NCBI GenBank assembly: GCA_943349825.1
Contig: CALQZQ010000005.1
Location: 34,121 to 98,120 of the forward strand
Direction: 5' to 3'
DNA from: Candidatus Peribacteria bacterium
GTDB taxonomy: Bacteria; Patescibacteriota; Gracilibacteria; UBA1369; 2-02-FULL-48-14
DNA length: 64,000 nucleotides
Position numbers and translations under genes: made by a program. Below are positions 1-8,276 of this stretch, one piece after another (the stretch's first letter is position 1; every line of letters begins with the position of its first letter). The notes beneath the pieces were generated by a model, which made no database searches, was not told the origin of the DNA, and was given only the letters and a program-made list of their open reading frames with translations.

Positions 1-568
1 TGCTTTGGTCGAAGCCAATGGAGCTTAGGTAGGCAGCTAAATCTGCGAAGCTCGTTAATTTAGTGGCCAAAACTTTTAAGTTCCCTTGGGGCTCGTAAGC
101 CTCGGGCAAATAAATGAAAGCTTCTGTGCCGTCTTGAAATACGGCGAGTTGCGTGTCTCCCCAAGAATTATTGGGATCGGTAAAAGCCAGATAGCTTTGA
201 GTGGGGTCGTTGGTGTGGAGCGCCAAGCCGATCGATACTTCTGGCGCAGCGCCGTCCGTTCCAATGAACCAGGTGATCAAATTGTGATATTGATAGAAAG
301 GCAGCTCGGAGTCCATCTTCACGATTTGCCAGTCACCCGAGCTGGTGAAATGAAATTCGTAAGGAGTTTGACCGTTGGCCGCCCATAAATCTCCGTACTC
401 CTGAATTTGATCGGCAATAGTGTTTTGATCGAGTCCTTTCACGATGAAATAGCGGTTGTATTCAGTTCCATCCATTGGCAAAAGTGTGCCTTCGTAAGCG
501 GGGCCGCCGCAGGCGGAAAGTCCGAGTGCTAAGGAAAGCAGTGCTAGCGATTTTTTATAAAAATTCAT
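1..568 (-). CDS. Secreted lipoprotein, C-terminus outside the window
   Basis: Reading from the ATG at 568 leftward gives at least 189 residues with no stop before the window edge, so the gene is partial. The N-terminus is a clear lipoprotein signal: two lysines, a hydrophobic run and a lipobox ending in LSAC with the acceptor cysteine at residue 20. The rest is soluble and rich in aromatic and acidic residues; I recognise no family. It would be anchored on the outer face of the cytoplasmic membrane. It follows msrA in the same direction after 10 nt, so it is probably the last part of a DedA-msrA-lipoprotein transcript. Confidence 0.8.
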   Translation of the reverse strand, partial: MNFYKKSLALLSLALGLSACGGPAYEGTLLPMDGTEYNRYFIVKGLDQNTIADQIQEYGDLWAANGQTPYEFHFTSSGDWQIVKMDSELPFYQYHNLITWFIGTDGAAPEVSIGLALHTNDPTQSYLAFTDPNNSWGDTQLAVFQDGTEAFIYLPEAYEPQGNLKVLATKLTSFADLAAYLSSIGFDQS

Positions 569-578
569 AGAGTGAGGG

Positions 579-1109
579 TTAGTTTTTAAGTAGCTCACGA
601 AACTTCTCCTTGAGCTTGGAAAGCTTGGGGTTGATCACAAATTGGCAGTAGGGCTGCAGCACGTTTTTGGCGTAGTAGTTTTGGTGGTAGTCCTCTGCGA
701 CATAGAAAATGGTGAAAGGTTTCACTTCGGTCACGATGGGGTCTTCCAGGTCGTTTTGTGCGTTTTTGATGAAGTCCTCTGCTGCGCTTTTTTGTTCGGG
801 CGTGGTGTAGAGAATGATGGAGCGGTACTGGGTACCGGTGTCGCCGCCTTGGCGGTTCAAAGTGGTGGGGTCATGGGTGCCAAAAAAGACCGTGAGCAAA
901 GTTTTGTAGGAAATCACTTCAGGGTCGAATTCCACTTGAATGCCTTCGGCGTGGCCGGTTTTTCCGGTGCAAACTTGTTCGTAAGTGGGATTGGGCGTGG
1001 TGCCGCCGGCATAACCGGGTTTCACGGCGACTACTCCTTTGAGTTCTTGGTAGATGGCTTCTGTACACCAGAAGCAGCCTCCTCCGAAAATGGCGGTTTC
1101 AATGTTCAT
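579..1109 (-). CDS. msrA: Peptide methionine-S-sulfoxide reductase MsrA
   Basis: Reduces the S-epimer of methionine sulfoxide in oxidised proteins, using thioredoxin for recycling. The 176-aa protein carries the family signature GGCFWCTEA with the catalytic cysteine at residue 12, and a C-terminal segment (YCQFVI.PK) holding a candidate resolving cysteine. Length and architecture match single-domain MsrA; no MsrB domain is fused. The start overlaps the stop of the upstream DedA-like gene by 4 nt, so the two are probably translationally coupled. Together with the peroxiredoxin, superoxide dismutase and thioredoxin reductase in the first 14 kb it suggests an organism that meets oxidants. Confidence 0.95.
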   Translation of the reverse strand: MNIETAIFGGGCFWCTEAIYQELKGVVAVKPGYAGGTTPNPTYEQVCTGKTGHAEGIQVEFDPEVISYKTLLTVFFGTHDPTTLNRQGGDTGTQYRSIILYTTPEQKSAAEDFIKNAQNDLEDPIVTEVKPFTIFYVAEDYHQNYYAKNVLQPYCQFVINPKLSKLKEKFRELLKN

Positions 1110-1684
1110 TCTTCATTCATTATTTTCTTCTCGATTCGGTTTTTCGTCCACTGGAAAGTGAGAATCAAGCCGACTACACCGATGGCTAAGAGCACAGGGT
1201 GGTCCATAATGTTTCCAAAGAAGCTGGAGCCGCGTCCGGCGAGCCAGCCGATGGCAATGATGATGAGGAGCCAAGGAATGGTCACTATTATATTCAGCAG
1301 CATGAAGCGCAGGAACTTGAGTCCATCCAAACTCAAATAGAGCACGCTGACGGTGCGGGTGCCGAAGATGAACTTTGTCATGAACAGAAGGGAGGCTTCA
1401 CTTTTTGCAAGTCGCTTCACCCATTTTTTCACACGACTGTCTTCATGGGTCAGTTTCTGTAGCCATTTCCAGTTTCGGCCGAGTCGGGCAAGGATGAACC
1501 AGAATAGATCTACCAGGATGGTGGCCACGAAAGTGACTGCAAATAAGTGAGGAATGCTCCAGAAACCTTCTCCCACCAGGAAGGCAAGAGGGAGGATCAA
1601 CTCAGGACCACCCAGTACTGCCGCTACAAAGAAGAGGGCGTCGGGGTGACGTGAGTAGTTCTCGATAAGGCTTTGTAGTTCCAT
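1106..1684 (-). CDS. DedA/SNARE-associated family membrane protein
   Basis: A 192-aa integral membrane protein with about five hydrophobic segments. The central part (RLAKSEASLLFMTKFIFGTRT, then a loop and LKFLRFMLLNII) resembles the re-entrant core of DedA-family proteins, which are linked to lipid carrier recycling and membrane homeostasis. The family call rests on this pattern only and the substrate is unknown. It is the first gene of the minus-strand msrA unit. Its start faces the divergent reductase gene at 2060 across a 375-bp gap filled by a structured repeat, which probably also holds its promoter. Confidence 0.65.
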   Translation of the reverse strand: MELQSLIENYSRHPDALFFVAAVLGGPELILPLAFLVGEGFWSIPHLFAVTFVATILVDLFWFILARLGRNWKWLQKLTHEDSRVKKWVKRLAKSEASLLFMTKFIFGTRTVSVLYLSLDGLKFLRFMLLNIIVTIPWLLIIIAIGWLAGRGSSFFGNIMDHPVLLAIGVVGLILTFQWTKNRIEKKIMNEE

Positions 1685-1708
1685 GGTAGCGACACTATGC
1701 CCTGAGCG

Positions 1709-2014
1709 CGTGAATCTTGAAACCCCAAACCCAAGAATAGAAGTTAGTGCACCTTCTGTTCAGCATGGAGCGCTCAGAGAAAGTTCATGAACTTTCTCTC
1801 CGCTTCCTTTCATGTTTGATGCTTTCCAGAAGATGCACTAACTTCTCTCTGTTGTGGAATTTCAAACTCTCTTTCGGACGTTTGGGCCCTGCTTGTTTTT
1901 TGAAGCATAACCCTTAAGGAATAAGCTATGAGGATCATGCATCCGAGTTGCTTCGCTCCTGCTTCAAAAAACAAGCAGGGCCTTTAGAGTGGAAGAAGGG
2001 TTTCAAGATTCACG
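1709..2014. repeat. Composite double-hairpin element, copy A (inverted relative to copies B and C)
   Basis: This element fills most of the 375-bp gap between two divergent genes. It is bounded by a perfect 17-bp inverted repeat (1709-1725 with 1998-2014). Inside lie hairpin 1, a perfect 22-bp stem (1885-1906 with 1961-1982), and hairpin 2, a 12-bp plus 5-bp stem with one mismatch (1740-1757 with 1828-1845). Hairpin 2 encloses a perfect 24-bp palindrome (1776-1799). The loop of hairpin 1 and the interior of hairpin 2 are nearly identical to copies B and C, while parts of the stems differ but remain complementary. I do not recognise the family. Confidence 0.85.
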
Positions 2015-2059
2015 TCTCTGCTGCTTGATTTTTCCAATACAATGTGGGATTGTCGGCGC

Positions 2060-2902
2060 ATGAAAATGCTTATATTCGGTCAAGGATACATTGCCCACAA
2101 GTTCAAGGATTTTTTTGGCGCCGATGCCGAAATTTCGACGGTTCGTATTGAGGACTACTCCGTGGTGAAGGCTGAACTTGAACTTAAGAAGCTGGATGTA
2201 GTGGTGAACTGCGCGGGGAAAACCGGCCGTCCGAATGTGGATTGGTGTGAAGATCACAAAATGGAAACCGTATTTGGAAATGTGACGGCCCCGATGATCT
2301 TGGCCCGCGCTTGTGAAGAACTTGGACTCTACATGGTGCACATTGGCAGTGGTTGCGTCTACGAAGGTTACAACGAGGGAAAAGGCTGGGGCGAAGACGA
2401 TGCCCCCAATTTTGCGGGAAGTTTTTATTCTCGCACAAAGGCGTGGAGCGAGACGATGCTCAAGGAATTTCCTATCTTACAGCTGCGCCTCCGCATGCCC
2501 TTCGATAGTATTCCCAGTGAGAGAAACTTCATCACTAAAATTGTGAAGTACGACAAAGTGATTTCCATACCCAATTCCATCAGCGTTTTGGAAGACTTTT
2601 TGGTGGCTGCGAAAACTTTGATTGAAAAGAAGGCGATCGGAGTTTTTAATGTCACGAATCCTGGCGTTATTACGCACCAGGAGATTTTGGACATCTATAA
2701 AGAGCTGGTGGACCCGAACTACAACTACACTTTGTTTTCGGTGGAAGAGATGGAAAAAATCACGAAGGCCAAGCGATCCAACTGCGGACTTTCTGTGCAG
2801 AAATTGGAGAGCCAAGGCATCCATTTGAGACCTGTTGCGGAGGCGGTGCGCGCTTCGCTCGTTGAATACCGCAAGCATTTGGAAAACGGAGTCACGGTGT
2901 GA
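2060..2902 (+). CDS. NAD(P)-dependent sugar-nucleotide reductase/epimerase (RmlD-like SDR)
   Basis: A 280-aa extended short-chain dehydrogenase. It starts with a Rossmann motif (FGQGYIAHKF, glycines at residues 7 and 9) and has the catalytic YxxxK as Y123-K127, preceded by an HIGSGCVYEG segment typical of dTDP-4-dehydrorhamnose reductase and related epimerases. The substrate is probably a nucleotide-activated sugar; the exact one cannot be read from sequence. I chose ATG 2060 because the Rossmann strand begins immediately after it; an in-frame ATG at 2042 would add six residues (MWDCRR) that look unlikely. The AI-2E permease follows 24 nt downstream. Confidence 0.8.
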   Translation: MKMLIFGQGYIAHKFKDFFGADAEISTVRIEDYSVVKAELELKKLDVVVNCAGKTGRPNVDWCEDHKMETVFGNVTAPMILARACEELGLYMVHIGSGCVYEGYNEGKGWGEDDAPNFAGSFYSRTKAWSETMLKEFPILQLRLRMPFDSIPSERNFITKIVKYDKVISIPNSISVLEDFLVAAKTLIEKKAIGVFNVTNPGVITHQEILDIYKELVDPNYNYTLFSVEEMEKITKAKRSNCGLSVQKLESQGIHLRPVAEAVRASLVEYRKHLENGVTV

Positions 2903-2926
2903 TAGAGTGGGCTTGAACATCCACCC

Positions 2927-4036
2927 ATGGCTCCACGCACTCTAGTTCTTCCGGATTTCGCTCGCTACTTTTTTGCTCTGGCGATTGGAGCGGTTTTGTT
3001 TTTGTTCGCGTGGGTGATCTCGCCCTTCTTCAATATTTTGGTTTATGCCGCTTTGGTGGTGGTGATTTTTTATCCCCTCTATAAATTCTTTTTGCGGATT
3101 CTTCGTAAGCGACAAGGTCTTAGCGCTTTTTTGACCACTATTTTGGTCGCGCTCTTAGTTCTGGCGCCGCTCGCCCTTTTCATTGTTTTTCTGGCTCAAG
3201 AGGCGGTGACTATTTACGAATACCTCACCACTAAATGGTTGGCCTACAATGTGGATGGAGGGCTGCAGTGGACCGGGCTGGATCAACTTCCTGTGGTGGG
3301 ACCTTGGCTGGAAACTTTTGGTCAGAATTATGGTTTTTCTGACTTCATTCATAATACGAACATTGATTTGATTCAAATCGTGCAGGAGGTGGGTAAGACG
3401 GTAGCTACTTTCTTGGTGGCTCAGAGTGGAAACATTGTGGGCGCCGTGAGTACTACCATTCTTTTTGTGCTCATTTTCTTGATTACGCTATTCTTCTTTT
3501 TCCGTGATGGGGCGCGTTTTATCGAGAAGGCGAAAGTGCTGAGCCCGCTTCCAGAAAAATATGAAGCCGAAATTGAACGCAAGCTGATTGATACGACTTA
3601 TGGAATCGTGATGGGGAATTTTGGATCCTCCATTTTGCAGGGGATTGCAGCGGGGATTGGTTTTGCCATTGCCGGAGTGGAGAACATTATTTTCTGGGCC
3701 ACGATGGTGGCGTTTGCTTCGCTGATTCCTTACTTAGGGGCAGCGCTCATTTGGCTTCCCATCGCTGTTTCTTTCATGTTGCGTGGCGAAATGGTCTGGG
3801 CTGTTTTCCTGGTTTTGTGGGGAATTTGTATCGTATCGGTGGTAGACAATGTGGCGCGACCCCTTTTGATTGGATCCCGCACCAGTATGCACCCGCTGCT
3901 CACTTTCTTGGTGGTGCTCGGAGGTATTTTCCTCTTTGGGCTGAAGGGTATTATTTTTGGTCCGCTGATTTTGAGTCTCACGATAACGATCCTCCATATT
4001 TATCAATTGGAGTATCAGGATATGCTCAAGGATTAG
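2927..4036 (+). CDS. AI-2E family transporter (PerM/YdiK-like permease)
   Basis: A 369-aa polytopic membrane protein with about eight hydrophobic segments: two pairs at the N-terminus, a soluble region of roughly 100 residues, and a C-terminal bundle. The conserved SLIPYLGAALIWLP and GxxxFGLKGIIFGPL patterns near the end are characteristic of the AI-2E/PerM family. Members export varied small molecules or exchange ions; a role in autoinducer export is not established for most. It lies 24 nt after the reductase gene and probably shares its transcript. Its stop codon directly abuts copy B of the double-hairpin element. Confidence 0.88.
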   Translation: MAPRTLVLPDFARYFFALAIGAVLFLFAWVISPFFNILVYAALVVVIFYPLYKFFLRILRKRQGLSAFLTTILVALLVLAPLALFIVFLAQEAVTIYEYLTTKWLAYNVDGGLQWTGLDQLPVVGPWLETFGQNYGFSDFIHNTNIDLIQIVQEVGKTVATFLVAQSGNIVGAVSTTILFVLIFLITLFFFFRDGARFIEKAKVLSPLPEKYEAEIERKLIDTTYGIVMGNFGSSILQGIAAGIGFAIAGVENIIFWATMVAFASLIPYLGAALIWLPIAVSFMLRGEMVWAVFLVLWGICIVSVVDNVARPLLIGSRTSMHPLLTFLVVLGGIFLFGLKGIIFGPLILSLTITILHIYQLEYQDMLKD

Positions 4037-4317
4037 CAATTGGGACATATTTATTTTTTTGAAGCGGGAGCGAAGCTACTCGGATGCATGATCCTTGTAC
4101 CTTCTTCCTTAATGTTTATGCTTCAAAAAAATAAATATGTCCCAATTGGCCGAAGAGGGTTTGAAACTCCATAACTGAGAAAAGCTAGGGCACCTTCTGG
4201 AAAGCATCAAACATGAAAGGAAGCGGAGAGAAAGTTCATGAACTTTCTCAAAGCGCTCCATGCTGAGCGGAAGGTGCCCTAGCTTTTGTTCTTAGGTTTT
4301 GGGGTTCAAAAACCCTT
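4037..4317. repeat. Composite double-hairpin element, copy B
   Basis: This copy fills the whole gap between two convergent genes. Hairpin 1 is a perfect 29-bp inverted repeat (4037-4065 with 4120-4148) starting at the base after the permease stop codon. Hairpin 2 has a perfect 18-bp stem (4180-4197 with 4270-4287), a base pairing around 4160-4170 with 4301-4310, and an inner 22-bp palindrome (4228-4249). The right end reaches the stop codon of the aminopeptidase gene. The loops match copies A and C, but the variable stem segments have their own sequence. No T-tract follows either hairpin, so an ordinary intrinsic terminator is not a full explanation. Confidence 0.85.
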
Positions 4318-5770
4318 ACTTCCCGTAGCGCACAGCGAGTTCAATGAAAGTGCGAAGTCCCACGCCGGTAGCGCCGTAGTGCGTGGTGGAGTCGGGTTTT
4401 TCAGCCCAGCCTGTGCCACCGATGTCGAGATGAACCCAGGGTGTTTTTTCCACGAATTCCTTCAGGAAAGCAGCACCCATGATGGTGCCCGCACGCACGC
4501 CTTTGGCGTCATTTTTCAGATCGGTGAATTCGCCTTTGGTGAACTTCATGAAGTCTTCATCGAGTGGTAATGGCCAGTAACGTTCGTGCTTGGCTTTCCC
4601 TGCGTCCATGATTTCGTTCGTCCACTTTTCGTCGTTGCCCATCACACCCGTGATGTTGTAGCCCAAGGCTACGGTAACTGCTCCGGTGAGAGTGGCGATG
4701 TCCACCATGCGTTTGGGTTTGAAATTCTTTTCTGTGTAGGCGAGCGCGTCTGCCAGGACCAGGCGGCCTTCCGCATCGGTGTTGGTGATTTCGATGGTTT
4801 TCCCGTTGTAGGCTCGTACCACGTCTCCAGGATGCTGTGCTCGGTCCGAGATGGCATTTTCAGCAATGGCCATCACTCCCAAGAAATAGCCGGGAAGTTT
4901 GAGCTCGGAGATGGCTTGTAGGGTGCCGAGCACGGTGGAAGAGCCTGCCATGTCTTCTTTCATGGTTTCGATGTAGCCCGTGGGTTTGAGGTTCATTCCT
5001 CCGCTGTCGAAAACGATTCCTTTTCCAATGAAGGCGATTTGAGGTTCTTTGGCAGTGGTCTTGCTGCGGTATTCCAGTAAAACCATGCGAGCACCGATGG
5101 TGGCTCCTTGGCCCACACCCACGAGTGCGCCGCAGCCGAGTTTTTTGAGTTTGGCTTCGTCGAAGATGGTGATTTTGAGTTTGTACTTTTTAGCGATTTT
5201 TTTCGCTTCGTCCACGAGGTTTTGAGTATTGAGGTCTCCGGCGCATAGGTTTACTAGAGAGCGCGTGGTGTCTGAAGCGCGCATGAAGACATCCAAGTGC
5301 TTGAGAGTTTCTTTGGTGCTTTTGTTGTCTTCTGTCACGAAGCTGATTTCTTCCAGCTTGCTGGCCTTGGGGTCTGCTTTTTTGTAATGATTGAATTCGT
5401 AAGCGCCGAGCACCATTCCGTAACCGAGTTCGCTAAAATCTTCTGTAGCTACGTTCACCGCGATGCGACTGGCCTTGGCCTTTTTAGCCACAGCTACGAG
5501 TTGGCCCCCGAGTTTTTCTGTGGCTTGTGGGATGAGTTTCCCTTTTTCGCCACGGCCCACGAGCACCACACGTTTGAAAGCTCCTCCATCGGTGAAGAGC
5601 GTTATCATCTGTCCTTCTTCTCCTTCAAACTCTTTGTTGCTGAAGCGAGCCTCTACACTTTTAGCAGTGCCACCGAGGAGTTTTTTTTCTGCCGGACTGA
5701 GCTTCGCGCCTTTGAAAAATAATAAGAAAAGGAGATCAGCTTTGGGCGCTGCGGAGAGGGTGAGTTTCAT
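4316..5770 (-). CDS. pepA: Leucyl (cytosol) aminopeptidase, M17 family
   Basis: A cytoplasmic metallo-aminopeptidase that removes N-terminal residues from peptides and takes part in protein turnover. The 484-aa length is normal for M17. The signature NTDAEGRL lies at residues 330-337, and the two-metal site is visible in GKGIVFDSGGMNLKP (K250, D255) and the MKEDMAG segment around 270-275. The N-terminal M17 domain is present but diverged. Its start faces the spermidine-synthase-like gene, with only 53 nt between the divergent starts. Its stop codon forms the edge of copy B of the hairpin element. Confidence 0.95.
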   Translation of the reverse strand: MKLTLSAAPKADLLFLLFFKGAKLSPAEKKLLGGTAKSVEARFSNKEFEGEEGQMITLFTDGGAFKRVVLVGRGEKGKLIPQATEKLGGQLVAVAKKAKASRIAVNVATEDFSELGYGMVLGAYEFNHYKKADPKASKLEEISFVTEDNKSTKETLKHLDVFMRASDTTRSLVNLCAGDLNTQNLVDEAKKIAKKYKLKITIFDEAKLKKLGCGALVGVGQGATIGARMVLLEYRSKTTAKEPQIAFIGKGIVFDSGGMNLKPTGYIETMKEDMAGSSTVLGTLQAISELKLPGYFLGVMAIAENAISDRAQHPGDVVRAYNGKTIEITNTDAEGRLVLADALAYTEKNFKPKRMVDIATLTGAVTVALGYNITGVMGNDEKWTNEIMDAGKAKHERYWPLPLDEDFMKFTKGEFTDLKNDAKGVRAGTIMGAAFLKEFVEKTPWVHLDIGGTGWAEKPDSTTHYGATGVGLRTFIELAVRYGK

Positions 5771-5823
5771 GGAGGAACGAGTGTGAAGTTTACATTGAAC
5801 TCAGAGTACAATAGAGTGAGCTT

Positions 5824-7302
5824 GTGAAGCAAAAACTTTTTTACTTTTTCTCTGCGTTTGTGACTGGGGCCGCCGTGATGGCGGTGGAGATGAGTGCGAC
5901 ACGACTTCTGGCTCCTTACTTTGGAACGTCTCTTTTTGTGTGGACGAACGTGATTGGAGTGATCATGGTCGCTCTGGCTCTGGGCTATAGTTTAGGAGGA
6001 AAAATGGCGGATCGTCATCCCGATAAGCCGCAGCTCTACTTTTTTTGGATTGCAGTGACGGGAGTGTGGGTGCTTACGATTCCTTTTGTGGCGCCCTTTA
6101 TTTTGCCGACGCTTTCCAGCGGGTTTGGCAACTTGGAGCAGTCTTTGCGTTGGGGTTCACTCCTGGCGGTTATGATTTTGATGGCCTTCCCGATGGTGCT
6201 GTTTGGAATCAACGTGCCTTTCACCGTGAGGCTTACGGCGGATAAAATACAAAATATTGGAGCGGTTTCTGGAAAAGTTTCCACAGTTTCCACTGTGGGA
6301 AGTTTGCTCGGCACTTTTTTACCTGCTTTGGTTTTGATCCCTGAATTGGGAACCACCAAGACTTTTGTTTTCATTGGTCTCACTTTATTTTTGCTCGCGG
6401 CTTTTGGTTTAAGAAATGTATTTTTGATGATTTTGGGTTTGCTCGGCTGCGGACTTTTTTGGGTGGTGCCTCCGGTTTATGCGGCTGACGACTTGATTGC
6501 AGCTACGGAATCTTCTTATGGTTATGTGTTCGTGACTGAGGATGAGCGGGGAGTGCGCTACTTGCACATCGACAACAAGATTGGAGTGCAGTCGATTTAC
6601 GATCCCATGAGTGTGCTCCCGCCCGATTCCTATTATTATGGTTATTTTGGTTTGCTGCCGGCCATGATTGAAAATCCCCAGAACGTTTTGATTTTAGGCC
6701 ACGCGGCTGGGAGCTTTACGCGTATTTTCAACGCCTACTATCCTGATTTGGAAGTGACGGGTGTGGAATTGGATCCGGCAGTTACGGAGATGGCCCAGGA
6801 GTACATGGGGCTCGAGGAAGCGAAGGTGAACATTGTGCACGCGGACGCGCGGCAATTTTTACTCAATACCGATGAAAAATACGATTTGATTTTGGTGGAT
6901 ACTTATCACGGTGCGAACATTCCGGCGCACTTGGCCACGGAAGAATTTTTCGGGCTCTGCCATGAGCACTTGCAGCCCAATGGAATTTTGGCGCTGAATG
7001 CGGCTTCCACAGAGGGCGATTTTTTGGATGAACTCAGTAATTCTTTGGCAAAACCTTTTGACTCCGTACTGTCTTTTCCGGTTCCGGGTAGTTTCAATAC
7101 TCTATTGGCTGCGAGGGATGGAGATGACTTTTCTTCCGTCGCCACACCTAATCCGTTGCAGGAATTTTTAGGCACTTTGGGTCGGAGTGGAATGACCATT
7201 TTGACCTATGACTCTTCTTCACCGGTCTTCCACGATGAAAAACTCTCCGAAGTGGATTTGAAGGACGAAGAAATGTTTATGCGATTGCTGTCGAGTTTTT
7301 AG
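5824..7302 (+). CDS. Membrane-anchored spermidine-synthase-like methyltransferase-fold protein
   Basis: A 492-aa fusion. The first 210 residues hold about seven transmembrane segments resembling half of an MFS-like or SpeE-associated membrane domain. The C-terminal part is a polyamine-synthase fold, with VLILGHAAGSF in place of the usual glycine-rich loop, VTGVELDP as the acidic strand end, and LILVDTYHGANIPAHL as the active-site strand. Such proteins are common in bacteria but few are characterised; aminopropyl transfer is only an inference. The start is GTG at 5824. The 3' end overlaps the convergent DUF2203 gene by 26 nt. Confidence 0.8.
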   Translation: MKQKLFYFFSAFVTGAAVMAVEMSATRLLAPYFGTSLFVWTNVIGVIMVALALGYSLGGKMADRHPDKPQLYFFWIAVTGVWVLTIPFVAPFILPTLSSGFGNLEQSLRWGSLLAVMILMAFPMVLFGINVPFTVRLTADKIQNIGAVSGKVSTVSTVGSLLGTFLPALVLIPELGTTKTFVFIGLTLFLLAAFGLRNVFLMILGLLGCGLFWVVPPVYAADDLIAATESSYGYVFVTEDERGVRYLHIDNKIGVQSIYDPMSVLPPDSYYYGYFGLLPAMIENPQNVLILGHAAGSFTRIFNAYYPDLEVTGVELDPAVTEMAQEYMGLEEAKVNIVHADARQFLLNTDEKYDLILVDTYHGANIPAHLATEEFFGLCHEHLQPNGILALNAASTEGDFLDELSNSLAKPFDSVLSFPVPGSFNTLLAARDGDDFSSVATPNPLQEFLGTLGRSGMTILTYDSSSPVFHDEKLSEVDLKDEEMFMRLLSSF

Positions 7303-7666
7303 AGTTTTCACTCAGGAACTCGTCGGTGATTTCGCGACGGCCTTTGTGCTCTTCGTGGATGCCGTGCCAGTGCAGCACTTCTTCTTCGCCGAGTTCCCAA
7401 CAGAGGAACACGGGTTCATCGCGATAGAAACTGGGGAAATCGATGCGGCCTTCTTGGGGCTCACGGGAAACACAGCCGACTTGTTTCAACTCTTCAAAAT
7501 GATGTTTGAGTCGTTCGATGTGGCGCTTGCATTCGGTTTCGGTGGGGAAGACTCCTTTGCTTTGCAAAAGGATCAGCGTTTCCATTTCTCCGCGCAAATC
7601 TTCGGTAATGTCTTTCACTAAAATAAGAGCTTTGCTCGCTTCGTGGGCTGTGAAGGTTTTAACCAT
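7277..7666 (-). CDS. DUF2203 family protein
   Basis: A 129-aa soluble protein. It opens with FTAHEASKALILVKDITEDL, like the family start FTxxEAxxLLP, and contains GRIDFPSFYRDEPVFLCWELGEEEVLHWH, which matches the DUF2203 signature (DFP, VxLCWxLGE, WH). The function of this family is unknown. It overlaps the 3' end of the convergent spermidine-synthase-like gene by 26 nt and lies 57 nt after bcp in the same direction, so it may be the second gene of a bcp transcript. Confidence 0.8.
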   Translation of the reverse strand: MVKTFTAHEASKALILVKDITEDLRGEMETLILLQSKGVFPTETECKRHIERLKHHFEELKQVGCVSREPQEGRIDFPSFYRDEPVFLCWELGEEEVLHWHGIHEEHKGRREITDEFLSENSKNSTAIA

Positions 7667-7723
7667 GAGTGGGTGGTTATTGAGTCCGTGCCTACTAACT
7701 AAAACGCTGAACCTGCAAAAATG

Positions 7724-8185
7724 TTACAGTTTTTGGATTTCTTCGAGCACTTTGGCCACGTGGCCGGTGGCTTTCACGTTGTGCCAGGCCTTCACGATCA
7801 CGCCGCTTTCATCGATGAGGAAAGTGGAACGTTCTATGCCCAGGAAGGTTTTTCCGTACATGGATTTTTCTTTCCACACCCCGAAGTCCAGCATGAGCTT
7901 GAGGTCTTCGTCGGAGAGCAACGTGAAGGGCAACTGGTATTTGGCGATGAATTTTTCGTGTGAGTCTCCTGCGTCTTTGCTCACGCCGATGATTTCCACA
8001 TTCAAATCTTGATAGGTTTTCAGGTTGTCGCGGAAATCGCAGGCTTCGGTGGTGCAACCGGGAGTGTCGTCCTTCGGGTAAAAATACAGCACGATTTTTT
8101 TGCCTTTGAAATCGGTTAAAGCCACGGGATTTCCGTTGGAGGAGGGAAGTGCGTAAGACGGAACTTTGTCGCCGACGTCGAGCAT
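7724..8185 (-). CDS. bcp: Thiol peroxidase, Bcp/PrxQ type peroxiredoxin
   Basis: Reduces hydrogen peroxide and alkyl hydroperoxides with thioredoxin as donor. The 153-aa protein has the AhpC/TSA fold start (LDVGDKVPSYALPSSNG) and the PrxQ motif DTPGCTTEACDFRD, in which the peroxidatic cysteine and a resolving cysteine five residues later both occur, as in atypical 2-Cys PrxQ. Threonine and arginine of the active site are also present. It is divergent from superoxide dismutase across a 91-bp gap that contains a small repeat. It probably works with the thioredoxin reductase encoded at 12.3 kb. Confidence 0.95.
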   Translation of the reverse strand: MLDVGDKVPSYALPSSNGNPVALTDFKGKKIVLYFYPKDDTPGCTTEACDFRDNLKTYQDLNVEIIGVSKDAGDSHEKFIAKYQLPFTLLSDEDLKLMLDFGVWKEKSMYGKTFLGIERSTFLIDESGVIVKAWHNVKATGHVAKVLEEIQKL

Positions 8186-8190
8186 ATAAT

Positions 8191-8241
8191 GTTGTGGTTT
8201 GCACCACGTTATGGTTTAGCCTACGCTTTGCTTCGGCTTGG
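8191..8241. repeat. Small hairpin repeat family 2, copy 1
   Basis: A 51-bp sequence about 80 percent identical to the reverse complement of 35878-35927. It has a GTGGT-loop-ACCAC hairpin and an AGCC...GGCT stem around a conserved CTACGCTTTGCTTC region. In the other copy the first stem reads GTGGC/GCCAC, so the closing pair changed from T-A to C-G with both sides altered. It lies between the divergent bcp and superoxide dismutase starts. Its role is unknown. Confidence 0.7.
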
Positions 8242-8276
8242 TGCTAGGATAAGAGTGATTTAACTTTAACTGATTT

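Noticed and set aside
1709..2014. Copy A as an insertion sequence or integron attC site
   Set aside because: There is no transposase frame in or near any copy, no consistent target duplication that I can see, and no attC core sites. Only the term structured repeat is supported.
4037..4317. Copies B and C as ordinary rho-independent terminators
   Set aside because: The hairpins are far longer than needed, have 50-70 nt conserved loops and lack U-tracts after the stems; termination may be a side effect only.
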